Below, in pieces: positions 43,955 through 56,015 of a stretch of 64,000 nucleotides of DNA. Origin of the DNA: Pleurodeles waltl (Eukaryota > Chordata > Amphibia > Caudata > Salamandridae); assembly GCF_031143425.1 (NCBI RefSeq), contig NC_090447.1, positions 23,037,426 through 23,101,425 of the forward strand, read 5' to 3'. Both the position numbers and the translations under genes were made by a program. The notes under the pieces are model-generated. The model did no database searches, had not been told where the DNA came from, and was given only the letters and a program-made list of their open reading frames with translations. Positions within the stretch are counted from its first letter, which is position 1. Each line of letters begins with the position of its first letter.

Positions 43955-44210
43955 CCCTTATGTATTCAGGACTCCAGGTTGCAGCCAATGCTTCACACTC
44001 TATGACAAAGTAATTACGTTCAGTACCTCTCAAGAACCTCAAAGCAAAATTCACAGTCTTCTCAGAACCTCTGTGCAAATGAGAGATAATAGGTCATAAC
44101 CCTATGGCACTGGCATATACCATTAAAACAGTTTGTAAACCTATGTTAAATGGTACCAACATTCCTGCTGAACAGATTTCCTCCATAGTTTGTTCAAAAC
44201 ATTGCAATGT

Positions 44211-45984
44211 GGTTGATATGTGTCGGGATGTTGCATGGGAGAGGTATTTGGGTTAATTGATACATCCATACATATGTGTCTTCAATATAACAACAATCCA
44301 TGGCGTTTGCAATGTGAGGGTGTCAGTTCAATTAGTAGGTGTGATATTGATGTGGTTTTGCAGTTGTGTGCCACAATGTAATGTACACTTCACTGCCCCT
44401 GAAACAAGGATGTGCAAACATGTCTGGTTTTGTGGAGTGTGGTGGTGCAGTGTCAGTGACCTGCCCAAAGGGGGCATCAAGGGTCTGTGATTGGGTCATA
44501 CATTGTGTTAAACTCTGAACCAGGGCATACAAAATCATATTTGGTCCAAGGGGCACAGCCCCCATACTAGGTCAATGGCGGCACGTCCGTGTGCTGGTGA
44601 GTTTGGGAACACAGGAAGATGTGAGGAATGGTGGTGTTGCTTTTGGCCTCCATCTATCAGCAGCAGCGGCAGGACGTGTAGGATCGGCTCCATGGCAGCA
44701 GAGGATGTGTAAAGCTGCCTAAAATTGAGTTCCTACCTGATATGTCTCAGTTTCCGCCAGTTACAAATCTCGTGTTTGGACAGCCACAGTGATGTCAGTG
44801 GAAAGCAACATCATAATATATCCAGTGGAAACACTAGAGATCCATCCTCCGGCAGCCTCATTAGCCTATCTCGACATCACAGTGGTCTGTGCTGCCTAGC
44901 GGTGCCGTCGAACCCAGCAGTCTTTAGTTTATGGAACTGCATGGATCTTAAAACGGTGGTACAAATGCCAACCCAACGACAGTTGGACCGCCGCCGCCTC
45001 CATGTCGGTCCACGGACCACCAAACTATTAATCAGGCCCTAAGAAATTCCAAAGAAAGGCAAAAAATCAAACGCCCAAGTTAAATCCTCCAAGGTAAGCT
45101 GCAGCCCTTTGAATCCATAAACAACCAGAACAATTCAAACTAAAATCTGCTTCAGGAAGGCAAGAAATCAAATGACATTTAAAAATAATGTTGGTTTGAA
45201 TCTAACCAAATTATTTCCCTTTAGGAAAAAAATGCATTAACATTGCTGAAAACATTGCACTTCCACTTCCTAATCTGTTAAGCACATAACATGCCACCAT
45301 CACAATACCGAAAACCCAAATACAATGCAAACATATTACAATTGTACAAAAAATAGAATAGCTCATAGCTATATCTACAATAACATACTACTACTGCCAA
45401 GGTATAGTTAGTCCAACCACATTACACTACTTACAACAAAACATAAACTACTACTAAACAACATATCCAAATAAAACTGGCACCATAACCCACACTAACT
45501 ACACCTACCCATACCCCCTACCACTAAATACATAAATAAAAACTGAAAAAAAAGCTCTTATCTTGGCTGTCTAACAGCAACAGGGAACTGTGACCAACAA
45601 ATTAAATCCACCTCAAAATGATACTAATATAGTACAAAATACAGGTAGTAGTAAAAAAAATGGCTGCTAAATGAAAATTAAAAAAAAGGATATATTTTCT
45701 TGTAGAAAGCAATAGAAATGTTACAAAAAAATATTAAAAAGTGCTAAAAATGTATGCAAGAAATGTATAAAATATTAAAAATATATTCAACAATTTATTG
45801 AACAAATACAAATGTATGTTAAAAATATAACTCTATATTAAATGGTACTAATTAACCTACTCTAAAATTGATTTTATAAATGTAAAAATATTATGTACTT
45901 TGTTTACATTTATGAAAAAGTCAGTAAGTACAATTTGTTTGAAAATATGCTTGTTTTAAAAGTGTTTTAAAAATACAGTATTGT
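44211..45984. other. Unassigned DNA, AT-rich toward the right
   Basis: No recognisable element. 45060-45985 is very AT-rich, with long A and T runs and no open frame of interest. Confidence 0.4.
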
Positions 45985-46810
45985 GGGTCCATTTTAGCTC
46001 TTGCTCGGGCACATATTTCAGCTTAGCTGAGGCCAGAGGCCTGTGCCCTTTTACCTAGATAATATGCTTTGTTTTCATGTATAAATTTTTAATCGTTTTA
46101 GAATTGCCTGCTTTTAGCGGTGATGTTTTTATTTTCATAATCGGCTGTTATTTTGTGAAAGTGTTATTATCATTGTTATGCATGAAATTTTTCATTGTGT
46201 TCCTTGCCTAAGGTTGACAAGAACAGAATGAGAGTGGCACACGATAATGTCACAAGACTGTGTAAACCATCTAACATTTAGGCACATGCTCACGTCGGGC
46301 CGATTTCGCATAACAAAGCATGTTTACCTTTATAAAGACTGTGCAGTCCAAGGGTCTTTAGAGGGGTCCATACGGACAAGAATTTCCATCCACACTGCAT
46401 GCTATTTCGTAGCTGACCCCAGCCTTGTCTCTTCAGCCAGATCAGGAGATGGAGGGCAGACCTTTGTGCCAATATAACGGGGGTGGATGCGTCTCTCATG
46501 GACTCAGAATGGACAGATTGGGCTAACACTGCCATGCTCTCAGTTTAGGCTAGAGAATAGGTGTTAGGTAGGAATCATATACTCATGTTATTGCAATGTG
46601 TAGGTGTTGTTTATTTTTACATCACTGATTTTCACAATCCTAATTTTATGCCTCATTATCCTAATAATTGCAGCTTATTGTAGATTATAGCCTTTTCAAT
46701 AAATGTATAGAAAAACTATCCTCCATCTCATTTATTGCCTGTGTCAGTGTACGAGACTCATTTCTGATGAGAGAAAAGGGTATAACTTGTTCATCACGAC
46801 TTCCCTGAGA
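45985..46810 (+). mobile_element. ERV-like or similar solo LTR
   Basis: It begins about TGTGGGTCCATTTTAGCTC, has TATAAA at 46331-46336 and AATAAA at 46698-46703, and ends about 110 bp later, the spacing expected of U3, R and U5. No internal gene follows. Ends and target duplication are not resolved, so the boundaries are approximate. Confidence 0.48.
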
Positions 46811-47439
46811 GGTCACTAGACGGTCATGGGCTAGACTGCGACAAATCACCTTTACTTTCAAGGTTTGGGTGAGGTGCTGGTAGCAAGCCAGAAGGGCTGG
46901 GCTGACAGTTGCCAAACTGGTGTAGGAGAGACTTAGTTCCCCACAAACGGTGGTGCTGCCACCCCAATACCAGCAGTCTCATTGTATCACGAGAGTCACA
47001 CGAAAACAGTACATGTGATACCATACCAAAAAAGTATATAAAAATTCTGTACCACTGTAACATGAAAATTATGTTTTTTTCTTTGCAAAAAAAGTATGAC
47101 AAAAATAAAATTTAAAAATGTACATTAACTGCTTGGTGTGGGCACGGGCCGCACTCCCTCCCCAGGGTCTGTAGCCATTGGCGGACGCTGAGGTGGGTTG
47201 AATAGCAACCTCCAGTGCTTACACCAGAGCATTCCTTTTTTCCAGCCCAAGGGTAGGGTCGATGTGGAATTTCTTCCCTCAGTCCCCCACCAATCCTCCT
47301 ACCCATCTGTGATGTCAGCACACTGTCACAAATCCCCACTGTAGCAGGGTACCAAAGGAGGTGAGAGCATTGTTCCAGCACTTAGTCGGGTTTTCTGGGG
47401 GGGTCTCTTCTTTCCAGCAATGGCTTTCATAAATTATTT
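46811..47439. other. Unassigned DNA
   Basis: Nothing recognised. A short A-rich run lies near 47020-47115. Confidence 0.4.
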
Positions 47440-47830
47440 CCTGCTAATGGATCCAGTATTCATGGAAACCACCAGAAACCAGTGAGTTGTGATTTTTGGG
47501 GGAAGGGTCTGCAAGGTTGGCATATGGTGAAACCTACCTCCAGGGTAAAACAAAATGGCAGCTGCATGTTGTGGGGGTTGGCCCTCCTGTGCCATGGGCT
47601 GACCGCCCTGGGAGATAGTCTAAAAAATATACATATTTGTTTTTCCCTGCCGATTGCATGTCCCAAGGGAAATAAAATGGTGCAAATATGTTTTTGGGAT
47701 TGGCCCTCGAACAAATGGGCCGACCACCACCTGGGGAATAATTACTTTTATAAAAAATGTTTGTTTTTCCCTGGGGATGTCATTGCACCCCCCACCACAG
47801 GGAAAAATGAAATAGCCCTAGTCCACCGGA
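47440..47830. repeat. Diverged tandem repeat of about 122 bp
   Basis: The blocks GGTTGGCCCTCC (near 47576) and GATTGGCCCTCG (near 47698), each followed by GGGC(T/C)GACC and a TTTGTTTTTCCCTG block, are about 122 bp apart. A partial third copy follows. Confidence 0.55.
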
Positions 47831-48563
47831 CCACCAGGGAATGTGGCGTCCCATGTAATGCACATGTATTTAGTGTGTTGTTCTCTGAAATGACCACAAA
47901 CAATGCTTGTAGCAAGAACAAATGAATGGATGCAGTCTTCTTACTGTGGGAAACTGTACGGACCTCATTCTGAACTTGGCGGCAATCACTGCCGACCGCC
48001 GTGCTGATGGTGAACAAAAGACCACCAGTGGCAGTATACCGCACACCGCCGAATAATGATGCCAAATACACAATCCTCCAAAAAAACACAACCACCACTC
48101 ACCGCCAGGCCCAACAACGGCGAAAATGCAGGACACAGCACCCTACCACCACCATCCCTACACACACCCTGCCCACCAAATAATGATGCACAAATCACCA
48201 TGGCAGTCAGTGTATGGAGGATGACCATTGGCGGTATCGACCGCCGCGCTCAGCATTGGGAACCGCCAACAACAAAGGCACATATTGGCCCATTTCAAAG
48301 GAAACACCCCTGACACACCACTATAAGTCACACACATACACACCCCACAATCCATTACAACGCCAATAGCACAACACAGATTGACACACCAGAACGGAGA
48401 CACCGAACAAACCATCATACAAGTCACACACACACACAATATCACCACTCAAACACAAACACTGCACACTCACCATCATAAACCACCATCATAAACCACT
48501 CACCCAACCACACAACAGCACCGTCACCAACTCACCTACAACACACCACTCACAACATACATC

Positions 48564-50091
48564 ATGGCATCCCCTAAGCACCCACGCTTCACTGACAGGG
48601 AGCTAAGGACCATGGTGGATGAGATACTCATGGTTGAGCCACAACTATTCAGGGCACTGGTGCAGCATACACCCATGGCCAGGAAGATGGAGCTATGGCA
48701 GAGGATCATCAAAAAGATCGACGCAGTGGGAACCCATTCACGCACAAGGGATGACATCAGGAAGAGATGGAATGACCTGCAGGGGAAGGTGCGCTCCATG
48801 GCATCACAACATCGCTGTACAGAAGAAGTGGTCCTCCACCTCCTTCCCCCGAATACACCGACTGGGAGGAGAAGGTCTTGGCTATCCTGCACCCAGAGGG
48901 CCTCACTGGACTCCCTGGAACTGGACTCGGGTGAGTCACCACACCTGTAATGCATGTATTACCCCATCCCTCTCACTACCACCATGCCCCCATCCCCTAC
49001 CCAGCCCACAACACCCACACACCCCTATCCATCCTTCCTGCATGCCCACAACCCCCTACAAATCACTATCCAGCCCACTGTGCACAGTCACCAACCCATG
49101 CATGTCATGTCAGGAGCACTACAACACCCAGAATGCGCCACCACCCCCTCACTAAATGCATAAAAAAAACGACACCAAGGGACCCTGCATGCCACCACAT
49201 GGGAAACCAACCACCAATGACTGCTGAGCAGTGCTGCAAGCGACAAGAAAGTGCAGCACACCCACATCTCTATCTTATCACACACAGGTACCACCACCCA
49301 TGCCACCCTGACGGAGACATCAAGGAGTACCAGTCCTCCACCTGAAGGTGAAGGCCCCACTCAGGAGAGTGCAGCGGGATGTCCTGACATGGAGGAAATC
49401 CCTGGTCCATCCCACACTCCTGGATAGTCACCTTCCAGAAACTTCACCCAGGACACCACTGACACCCACTCTGGCCCAACGCCCCCACACCAGTGTCACC
49501 AGGCCATGGACTGGCAGCCCACATGTACAGAGGCCCGACTCTCCACCCACCAAAAGGCAGGAAGATGAAGGACCCAGTGCAAGTGGGACTGCCAGACCTG
49601 TGCAGGGGACACAGGCACGGGGGCCAGTGAGAGGGGAGCAGTGGCCCAGGGAGATGGCCCAAGGAGGGATGCTGCTGCCCAGGAGGTCATTGCTGAGGTC
49701 CTGGGAGCATACCACCATACCCAGGACAGGATGGGCCAGATCCTTGCCGAGTTGGAGGACAATCAGAGGCTGCAGGTAGCACACCATCAGGAGGGCATGG
49801 AGCAATGGAAAGAGCTCAATGCAACCATGGCCTCCATTGCAGGGGTGCTGCAGCGACAGACCAATATCTAGCCTGAGTGCTCCACCCACCTGCAGGCCCC
49901 TTCCACTAGCCAGGACACTGCCCTGCCATCAACATCTGCAGCAGCTGGTGAACTGGTGGCACTGCCAGAGGACTCACAGGACACCAGCACCCCTCCCCCT
50001 CCATCCCAGGTACCCCCTCGCAAATGTGCCCTCAGGCCCAGACATCCCAGTGAAACACCAGCCAAGACCAAGGCCACCGCCAGGAAGTGAC
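48564..50091 (+). CDS. MybA of Harbinger copy 2
   Basis: Exon 1 is 48564-48930 (donor GTGAGT). It carries the SANT-like domain (FTDRELRTMVDEILMVEP, then RDDIRKRWNDLQGKV) and shifts frame after about residue 90. Exon 2 begins at 49288 after ACACAG in the matching phase. It is long: a Thr/Pro-rich region with a TAG near 49424, a coiled coil (49641-49871; VLGAYHHTQDRMGQILAEL, then QEGMEQWKELNATMASIAGV), another TAG at 49869, and a basic C-terminus rich in Arg/Lys/Thr ending at TGA 50091. The coiled coil suggests oligomerisation or binding of a partner. Broken by at least two stops and two frameshifts. Confidence 0.75.
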
Positions 50092-50503
50092 TCTGCCCTG
50101 AACTGTCTCCCTTGTGTGCCACTGAGTGACCTTGTTGACATGGCATTGCCATTTCACCATCTTCAAATGGCCCCATGGTCCCCCTTCCACTGTCCCATCA
50201 CTCATGTATGTATATCTGCAAATAACACAAAATATATGTCCTAATTTACTATTGGCAAACAAATGTTAATGTGTATTTATTAGCCAATTACCATTGTCAT
50301 GCTGCTCACATTGCAGGAGGGGGTCTAACAGACTGTAGTGATTTAGTATGTCACACTATACATTCCATTTCTGTAGCACACATCTGTTTCCACATCCATA
50401 ACTTTGCCACATCACTGGTAAGGTACAACACAGCACTTAGCACATCAGGCACCCTGAAGAAATGTAGGGAACCCATTTGCAGAAGGGGAAATGTACCACA
50501 GAG

Positions 50504-51615
50504 TTACTGGAAGCATAGCCGGATTCGCTGTGTCCTGGAGATGATACCTTCCCCCTCTTCTTCCTCATCACTCACATCCATCCTCTGATGTGGCAGGGGT
50601 GGTTGGACAGCATCCTACTCTTCCAGAAGTGGAATGGCTTTCCTCACAGTCAAGTTGTGTAGCATGAAGCAGGCCACCACTATCTGACACACCTTGTCAG
50701 GGCCATAGCACAGGGATCCTCCAGAGAGATGCAGGCAACAAAATCTTGCCTTCCGGAGTCCTATGGTCTGCCCTATCACCCTCCTAGTGCGAACATGTGC
50801 TTCATTATAATGGATTTCACCATCAGTCCTGGGATTTCTCACAGGTGTCAGGAGCCATTGCATGGTTGGGTAGCCCCTGGAAAAAAGGGTAGAAGAGGGT
50901 TAATGCACACACTTACTTGCATGCAGTCTGTCTGTCAGCTATGTCACTAGTACAGTGTCATACACACTCACCAATGAGCCAAGCTCTGTCCCCCTGTAGT
51001 TGTCCCATCATGTGTGGCACAATGCTGTTTCTCAGGACAAAGGAATCATGGACTGATCCTGGGAACCTTGCATTGATATCAGAAATGTACTTATCAGCAG
51101 AACACACCAATTGGACATTCATGGAGTGAAAGTTCTTACGATTTCCGAACACCTGTTCATTTACTCTTTGGGGTATGAGGGCTATGTGGGTACCATCAAT
51201 GGCACCTATCACATGGGGAATATTTGCAAATGCATAGAATCCTAATTTGATGGTGGTGAGATCAGCCCTTTGGGGGAACTGGACATAAGTCTGCAGGTAG
51301 TGCACGAATGAGTTCAGGAATTTGGACAGGATGTGGCTGAACATTGGCTGAGATACCCCAGCTGCCATGCCCACTGTCACTTGGAATGAGCCTGTGGCAA
51401 GAAAATGTAGCACCGATAGTACCTGCACAGTTGTAGGTATGGCATGGGGATTCCTATTTGCTGGCATCAGAACAGGCTCCATTAGTGCACAGAGTTCCAG
51501 GATTGTGGCTTGATTCAGGTGGTAATTTATGATGATGTGACGTTCCTCCATGGTGGCCAGATCAACCAGGGGTATGTAAACAGATTGGGCCCTCCCTCGC
51601 CACATGGATCTGTAC
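50504..51615 (-). pseudogene. HARBI1-like: HARBI1-type transposase, main part (copy 2), catalytically broken
   Basis: Exon 2 starts at 51615 after acceptor CCCATAG and joins the 83-nt exon at 54756-54674 in phase. The first catalytic Asp is kept (GAIDGTH). At the second, a 91-bp segment (50967-50877) with GT...AG ends interrupts the codon; the in-frame splice gives Gly-Glu-Gly-Tyr instead of Gly-Asp-Ser-Gly-Tyr. The third residue, Glu, is Gln (VIGQTIGL). A TAG follows PLLEE near 50615, and the acidic tail continues to TAA at 50504. So the fold is recognisable throughout, but two of the three active-site acids are lost. The 63 residues upstream of 51615 in the open frame are intron. Confidence 0.85.
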
Positions 51616-52200
51616 CTATGGGGAAAGAAGAGGGACACAATGAGTTGGGATATACACTTCCATTCCAAGGTCACACTAATCATGTTGTACATGCCACACA
51701 ATTCTCCCTCACACAGACCCAAACACCGTGGCATTCCTGTCAGGGCAATGTGTGGTGAGGTGTGTATGTAATATTGCAGCACAGTGTAGGCACACATCCC
51801 ACCATGATACTATGTTGATGACCAGTGTACATAACAGTACTCGACGAAGGGGAGCTGGAATGGAGCCATGGACTGGGACCCCAGGCAGACTATGAAGAGG
51901 TGGTGGATTCAAAATGGCAGCCTCCTGCCTTACAGGTAGTGTAGTGTAGGAAGTGACTTCATTCCACTGGTGTTAGTCGTCATGGTGGTAGGGGGTGTTC
52001 ACCGCTGTTCACCTCTTCATTGAATATCATTGATGTCTATGGGGAAGCAGGGCCAATCAAGATCACCGCCGACGGTCAGGGTGCACACCGCCGAGGCTAA
52101 ATACCGCCATTTAGCTTTGCCCTTGCCACTTGACTCCTGCACCTCAAGAAGGACTGTACTCCACTGCGTGTGCTGCTGCGTCCTGACTCTGGTCCTTAAG
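51616..52200. promoter_or_regulatory. Intron segment / upstream region of MybB (copy 2)
   Basis: A stretch of 585 bp between the HARBI1 exon 2 acceptor and the MybB start. It has three ACCGCC hexamers at about 52060-52110, fewer than copy 1. Likely MybB promoter. Confidence 0.4.
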
Positions 52201-54289
52201 ATGGTATGTGCTACAGGGGAACGGGCCCCAGCCTTCACCACGGAGGAGTTGGACAAGCTGGTGGATGGGGTCATGCCCCTGTATGCTAAACTGTATGGGC
52301 GACCAGAGGCTCAGGTAAGTTGCTATTGGACACCCATGAATATGTGGGAATGTGGCAGATGCCTGCAGGCGTTTCTGTGGACTGTATGGATGCACAGCTG
52401 TAATGTGTCTGGCAGTTGTTGTCTTGGCTATTGTCTATCTGGCCATGTCAGGTCGAACTGACATGGCATTAGTGAATGGCTCACCCACACTGACATCTCT
52501 TCCTTTACTCTGTGGGTCCCATGCAGGTCAGCCCCCATCAGAAGAAAGGATTGTGGCAAGCCATTGCCAAGGAAGAGCGTACCCTGGGGCTCTACAACTG
52601 GCGGAGCACCCACTGCAGGAAGCAGTGGGAGGACCAGCGGCGCTGGGCCAGGAAGACCGGAGAGGCCCAGCTGGGGACGGCCTCCCAACATGGGAGAGGT
52701 GCCCGTCGGACCCTGACCCCCCTAATGGCTTGCATACTGGCGATGGCCTATCCCAATTTGGATGGGCGCCTGAAGGCAGCGCAGCAGCCACAAGGGGGTG
52801 AGTACCAACACTATTGTGATGCTACTATGCTGTGTGCCGTTAGGTGCCAGGGGGTGCATGCAGTATAGTGCCAGGCCCATAGATAGGTGTGTCCCTGCAG
52901 TCCTGCCCCCCTACATGTCAGTGGGATGGTGTCCTTAGGTAGATATGGCTGGGCATGTAGGCCTGAGAAGGGTCCCCTATTTGGCTTATTGGTTCAGCTG
53001 TAGACTCATGGATTTGCAGATTTGCTGTCTTGCCATTGTCTCTCATTGTCTTCCATTGCAAAGTGCATCAGGGTAGAGGGCCAGGGTGGTCATGTAGTGT
53101 ACTGTGGGATCATGCTTAGCATTCAGGGGCACATTAATGTCAATTATTGTGTCTGCTGGGGGTTAGTGCCTGAGATGGGTGGGGGTGTATGTGTGCAAAG
53201 AGGTATGTTTCACCTTGGTCTGACATACTTCTTTCTTGTTTTGTCCCACTCACCCCTCTGTGCTCTTGTGTCCTTGAATGCTTTAGCATTATCTGGTGAG
53301 GGAGCTGAGGCACCGGCAAGTGGGGATGCTGCAGCCCGCGGTTCCCAGGAGGCAGAGCCTACCGATGCCCAGGGGACCAGTGGGTTGAAGGGCGAGTGGA
53401 TTACCAAGGGGGAGGCAACTGCCACTTGAGGTAATGACTCCGACACCTCCTCCGATGGCAGCTCCCTAGTGGTGGTGTACCCTAGTGGGCCCACCCATTC
53501 TTTGACATCTCCCGCCACCCCCCATACTATCACCGCCCTCCAAGTAGCTCCCCACCAAGTTGCCCGTGCCCGCTCAACCAGGAGGGTGGCCGTCTCCTTC
53601 ACCCCAGGCACCTCTTCTCCTGCCCCAGTCAGCCCTGCTGCCCAAAATGAGGAGGCTATTGACCTCCTGAGAACCATCTCTGTAGGGCAGACAACCATTG
53701 TGAATGCCATCCAGGGGCTGACATCTCAGATGCAGCAATGCAATGCATTCCTGGAAGGCATTCACGGTGCCATGTCTGGCCTACAGAGATCTTTTCAGGC
53801 CCTGGCCTCCTCTTTGACCGCAGCCAGTGTCCCTGGTCTTTACGTCCCCCCCTCCCACCACCTGTACCCCTTCCAGCACCCCACTCCCTTCACCCATCCC
53901 AAGCACACATCCAGACAGCCATGCACTCAAATCAACACCCAAGAAGCACACAGAGAAACACAAGCACCACACGTCCCATCACATGCAGACACACACCCAA
54001 CATACCAAAGCAGACACAGCAACATCCCCCGCCCCCACTGTGTCCACCCACTCTCCTTCCAAAACACAGAAACGCTCACACACATCCACTCAACATACAC
54101 CCACCACACATAGGCATACTAAACAGGCACCTGCATCCAAGCAGGTTGTTTGCCACCCCCGTGTTGAAGCCCACTCCTCCTCCTCCCAAGGGCAAGCCCA
54201 CGCCCTCTCCGCCTCCAGAGCCTACGCTCAAGACTTCGCCAGCCAAACTTGAGTCCCCACCCCTGCCACCCCCTACCCCTGAACTCTGA
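52201..54289 (+). CDS. MybB of Harbinger copy 2
   Basis: Three exons: 52201-52314 (114 nt, as in copy 1), 52527-52797 (271 nt, open) and 53287 to about 54289. Exons 1-2 make the SANT-like domain (FTTEELDKLVDGVMPLY, THCRKQWEDQRRWARK, LTPLMACILAMAYPNLDGR). Exon 3 starts ALSGEGAEAP, meets TGA near 53430, then continues in the same frame with SDTSSDGSSLVVV and the helical EEAIDLLRTISVGQTTIVNA and FLEGIHGAMSGLQRSFQAL. After that come frame shifts in a Pro/His/Thr-rich tail ending near PPPKGKPTPSPPPEP. The gene lies inside the 3,058-nt HARBI1 intron, on the opposite strand. Its DNA-binding half is intact; the tail is broken. Confidence 0.8.
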
Positions 54290-54673
54290 GGTGCCTGGCT
54301 GCCCCTCCCCAGTAGAGCCTTTCAGTCATTGTGGGAGTCAAATGTGAGCTTTATTTGCCCTTCTGGACAATGCTTTTGGACTGGCCTTTTGCCTTGTTTG
54401 GACATTGTATTTTGTTCATTTAATGCATCTGCCCAACAGACTTTTTGGTTCAATTTTGTCCCGTTGTCCAGCGTTTAACTGTGGGTGAGTGGTGGACACA
54501 GGTATGTGCATTTGTACAGATGTATGTTAGCATATGTTTAGTAAGTACATTTTATTTGGGTATGTATGGTTTGGGGTGGTTGGAGGGGTTGGATGTTTGT
54601 TGTGGTATGGGTGGGGTGGGTGGGTGTGTAATCGTGCCCTTTCCTCCCATGTGAGCTAGGCTGCAGCACTTAC

Positions 54674-54756
54674 CGCCATCGTCTTCGTCGGCGGTCAAGG
54701 TCCTGGAGGAATATGACAAGGAGTAGCACTGGCATTACTTCCAACTCTCGCTCCAT
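54674..54756 (-). CDS. HARBI1-like: HARBI1 first exon (copy 2)
   Basis: An 83-nt exon from ATG 54756 to GATGGCG before donor GTAAGT. It encodes MERELEVMPVLLLVIFLQDL and an Arg-rich end. It has the same length, phase and character as copy 1: hydrophobic middle, basic end. Confidence 0.8.
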
Positions 54757-54947
54757 GTCGGCGTTGGCGTTGGCGTGTCCTGTGGGCCTCCAGTGAGTGT
54801 TTCCCTTTATAAGGCTCGTTTCCGCCAGGTATTGCGTGGCGGTGGTTCCCGCCCCGAAAGTGCTGGTGGTGGTTCATAACATGATGGGCGTGTTGGGCCT
54901 TTCCGCCGGCCTGACGATGGCCTCCGTCGGCAGCGGCAGCGCTCCTA

Positions 54948-55871
54948 GGGCCGTATTTATACTTTTTGACGCAAAACTGCGCTAACGCAGTTTTGCGTCA
55001 AAAAAATTAGCGCCGGCTAACGCCATTCTGAAGCGCCATGCGGGCGCCGTATTTATTGAATGGCGTTAGCTGGCGCTAGCAGACCGGCGCTGCCTGGTGT
55101 GCGTGGAAAAAAACCACGTACACCAGACAGCGCCGGCGTAGGGGGAAAATGGCGTATGGGCGTCTTAAAATGGGGCACGTCAGGTTGCGTCGAAAAAATC
55201 GTCTTAACCCGACTTGCGCCATTTTTTATCGACGCCCATCCCCCATCAACATGACTCCAATCATTGTAAAGATAGGAGTCATGCCCCCTTGCCCAATGGC
55301 CATGCCCAGGGGACTTCTGTCCCCTGGGCATGGTCATTGGGCATAGTGGCATGTAGGGGGGCACAAATCAGGCCCCCCTATGCCACAAAAAATAAATAAA
55401 AAAATACTTACCTGAACTTACCTTAATGTCTCTGGGATGGGTCCCTCCATCCTTGGGTGTCCTCCTGGGGTGGGCAAGGGTGGCAGGGGGGGTCCCTGGG
55501 GGCAGGGGAGGGCACTCTGGGCTCATTTTGAGCCCACTTGTCCCTTAACGCCATCCCTGACCCAGGCGTTAAAAAGCGGCGCAAATGCGCCGTTTTTGGC
55601 CACGCCCACTCCCGGGCGTCATTTTTGCCCGGGAGTATAAATTCCACGTAAAGGCCTGGGAGTCATTTTTTAAGACGGGAACGCCTCCCTTGCATATCAT
55701 TAACGCAAGGAAGGGGTTCACGCTAAAAAATGACGCACACTCCGGGCACTTTGGCGCCCGAAGCGTCTAACGCATAGTATAAATATGGCGTTAGTTGGCG
55801 TTAGTTTAGCGTCGAATTTGCGTCGAAAAAAACGACGCAAATTCGGCGCAACCAGAGTATAAATACGGCCC
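54948..55871. mobile_element. Hairpin-chain MITE, copy 2
   Basis: A 924-bp close relative of 7836-8747. Ends GGGCCGTATTTATAC and GTATAAATACGGCCC are perfectly inverted; target duplication CTA (54945-54947 and 55872-55874). The first hairpin (19-bp arms) is identical to copy 1. Some inner stems (for example the CATGACTCC stem) have lost pairing. It sits between HARBI1 exon 1 and the right TIR of Harbinger copy 2, that is in the probable HARBI1 promoter. Confidence 0.88.
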
Positions 55872-56015
55872 CTAGAGTGGCAGTGAATGGTTGGGACACT
55901 GGCTGTTTCTCATGTGCTTCTTTATGTGGTGGTCTGCACTGCCTGCCTGTTGGCGGTAGTTTCCACGACTGCCGGCAGTGCGGTCTTTACCGCCAGGTTC
56001 AAAATGACCGCCTAT

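Larger units (their letters stand above)
42831..44210 (-). pseudogene. Gypsy RNase H fragment, split by a hAT
   Basis: From 44210 leftward: LVPFNIGLQTVLMVYAS (the first RNase H Asp has become Val-Tyr), FLRGTERNYFVIECEALAAT (catalytic Glu motif) up to 43963. After the hAT it resumes with NIEYIPDWLKVQADCLCHLP (about 42835-42930), the last RNase H block with its Asp. Several stops. It belongs to a different Gypsy lineage from element A. The L1 5' end abuts at about 42830. Confidence 0.65.
47960..56012 (+). mobile_element. Three-gene Harbinger element (copy 2)
   Basis: An element of 8,053 bp including a nested MITE. Left end GGACCTCATTCTGAACTTGG, right end (reversed) GGCGGTCATTTTGAACCTGG. Target copies TAC (47957-47959) and TAT (56013-56015) differ by one base. 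The order is MybA (+), HARBI1 exons 3 and 2 (-), MybB (+), HARBI1 exon 1 (-), as in copy 1. The proteins differ clearly from copy 1, so this is another subfamily. HARBI1 here has lost catalytic residues. Confidence 0.9.
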
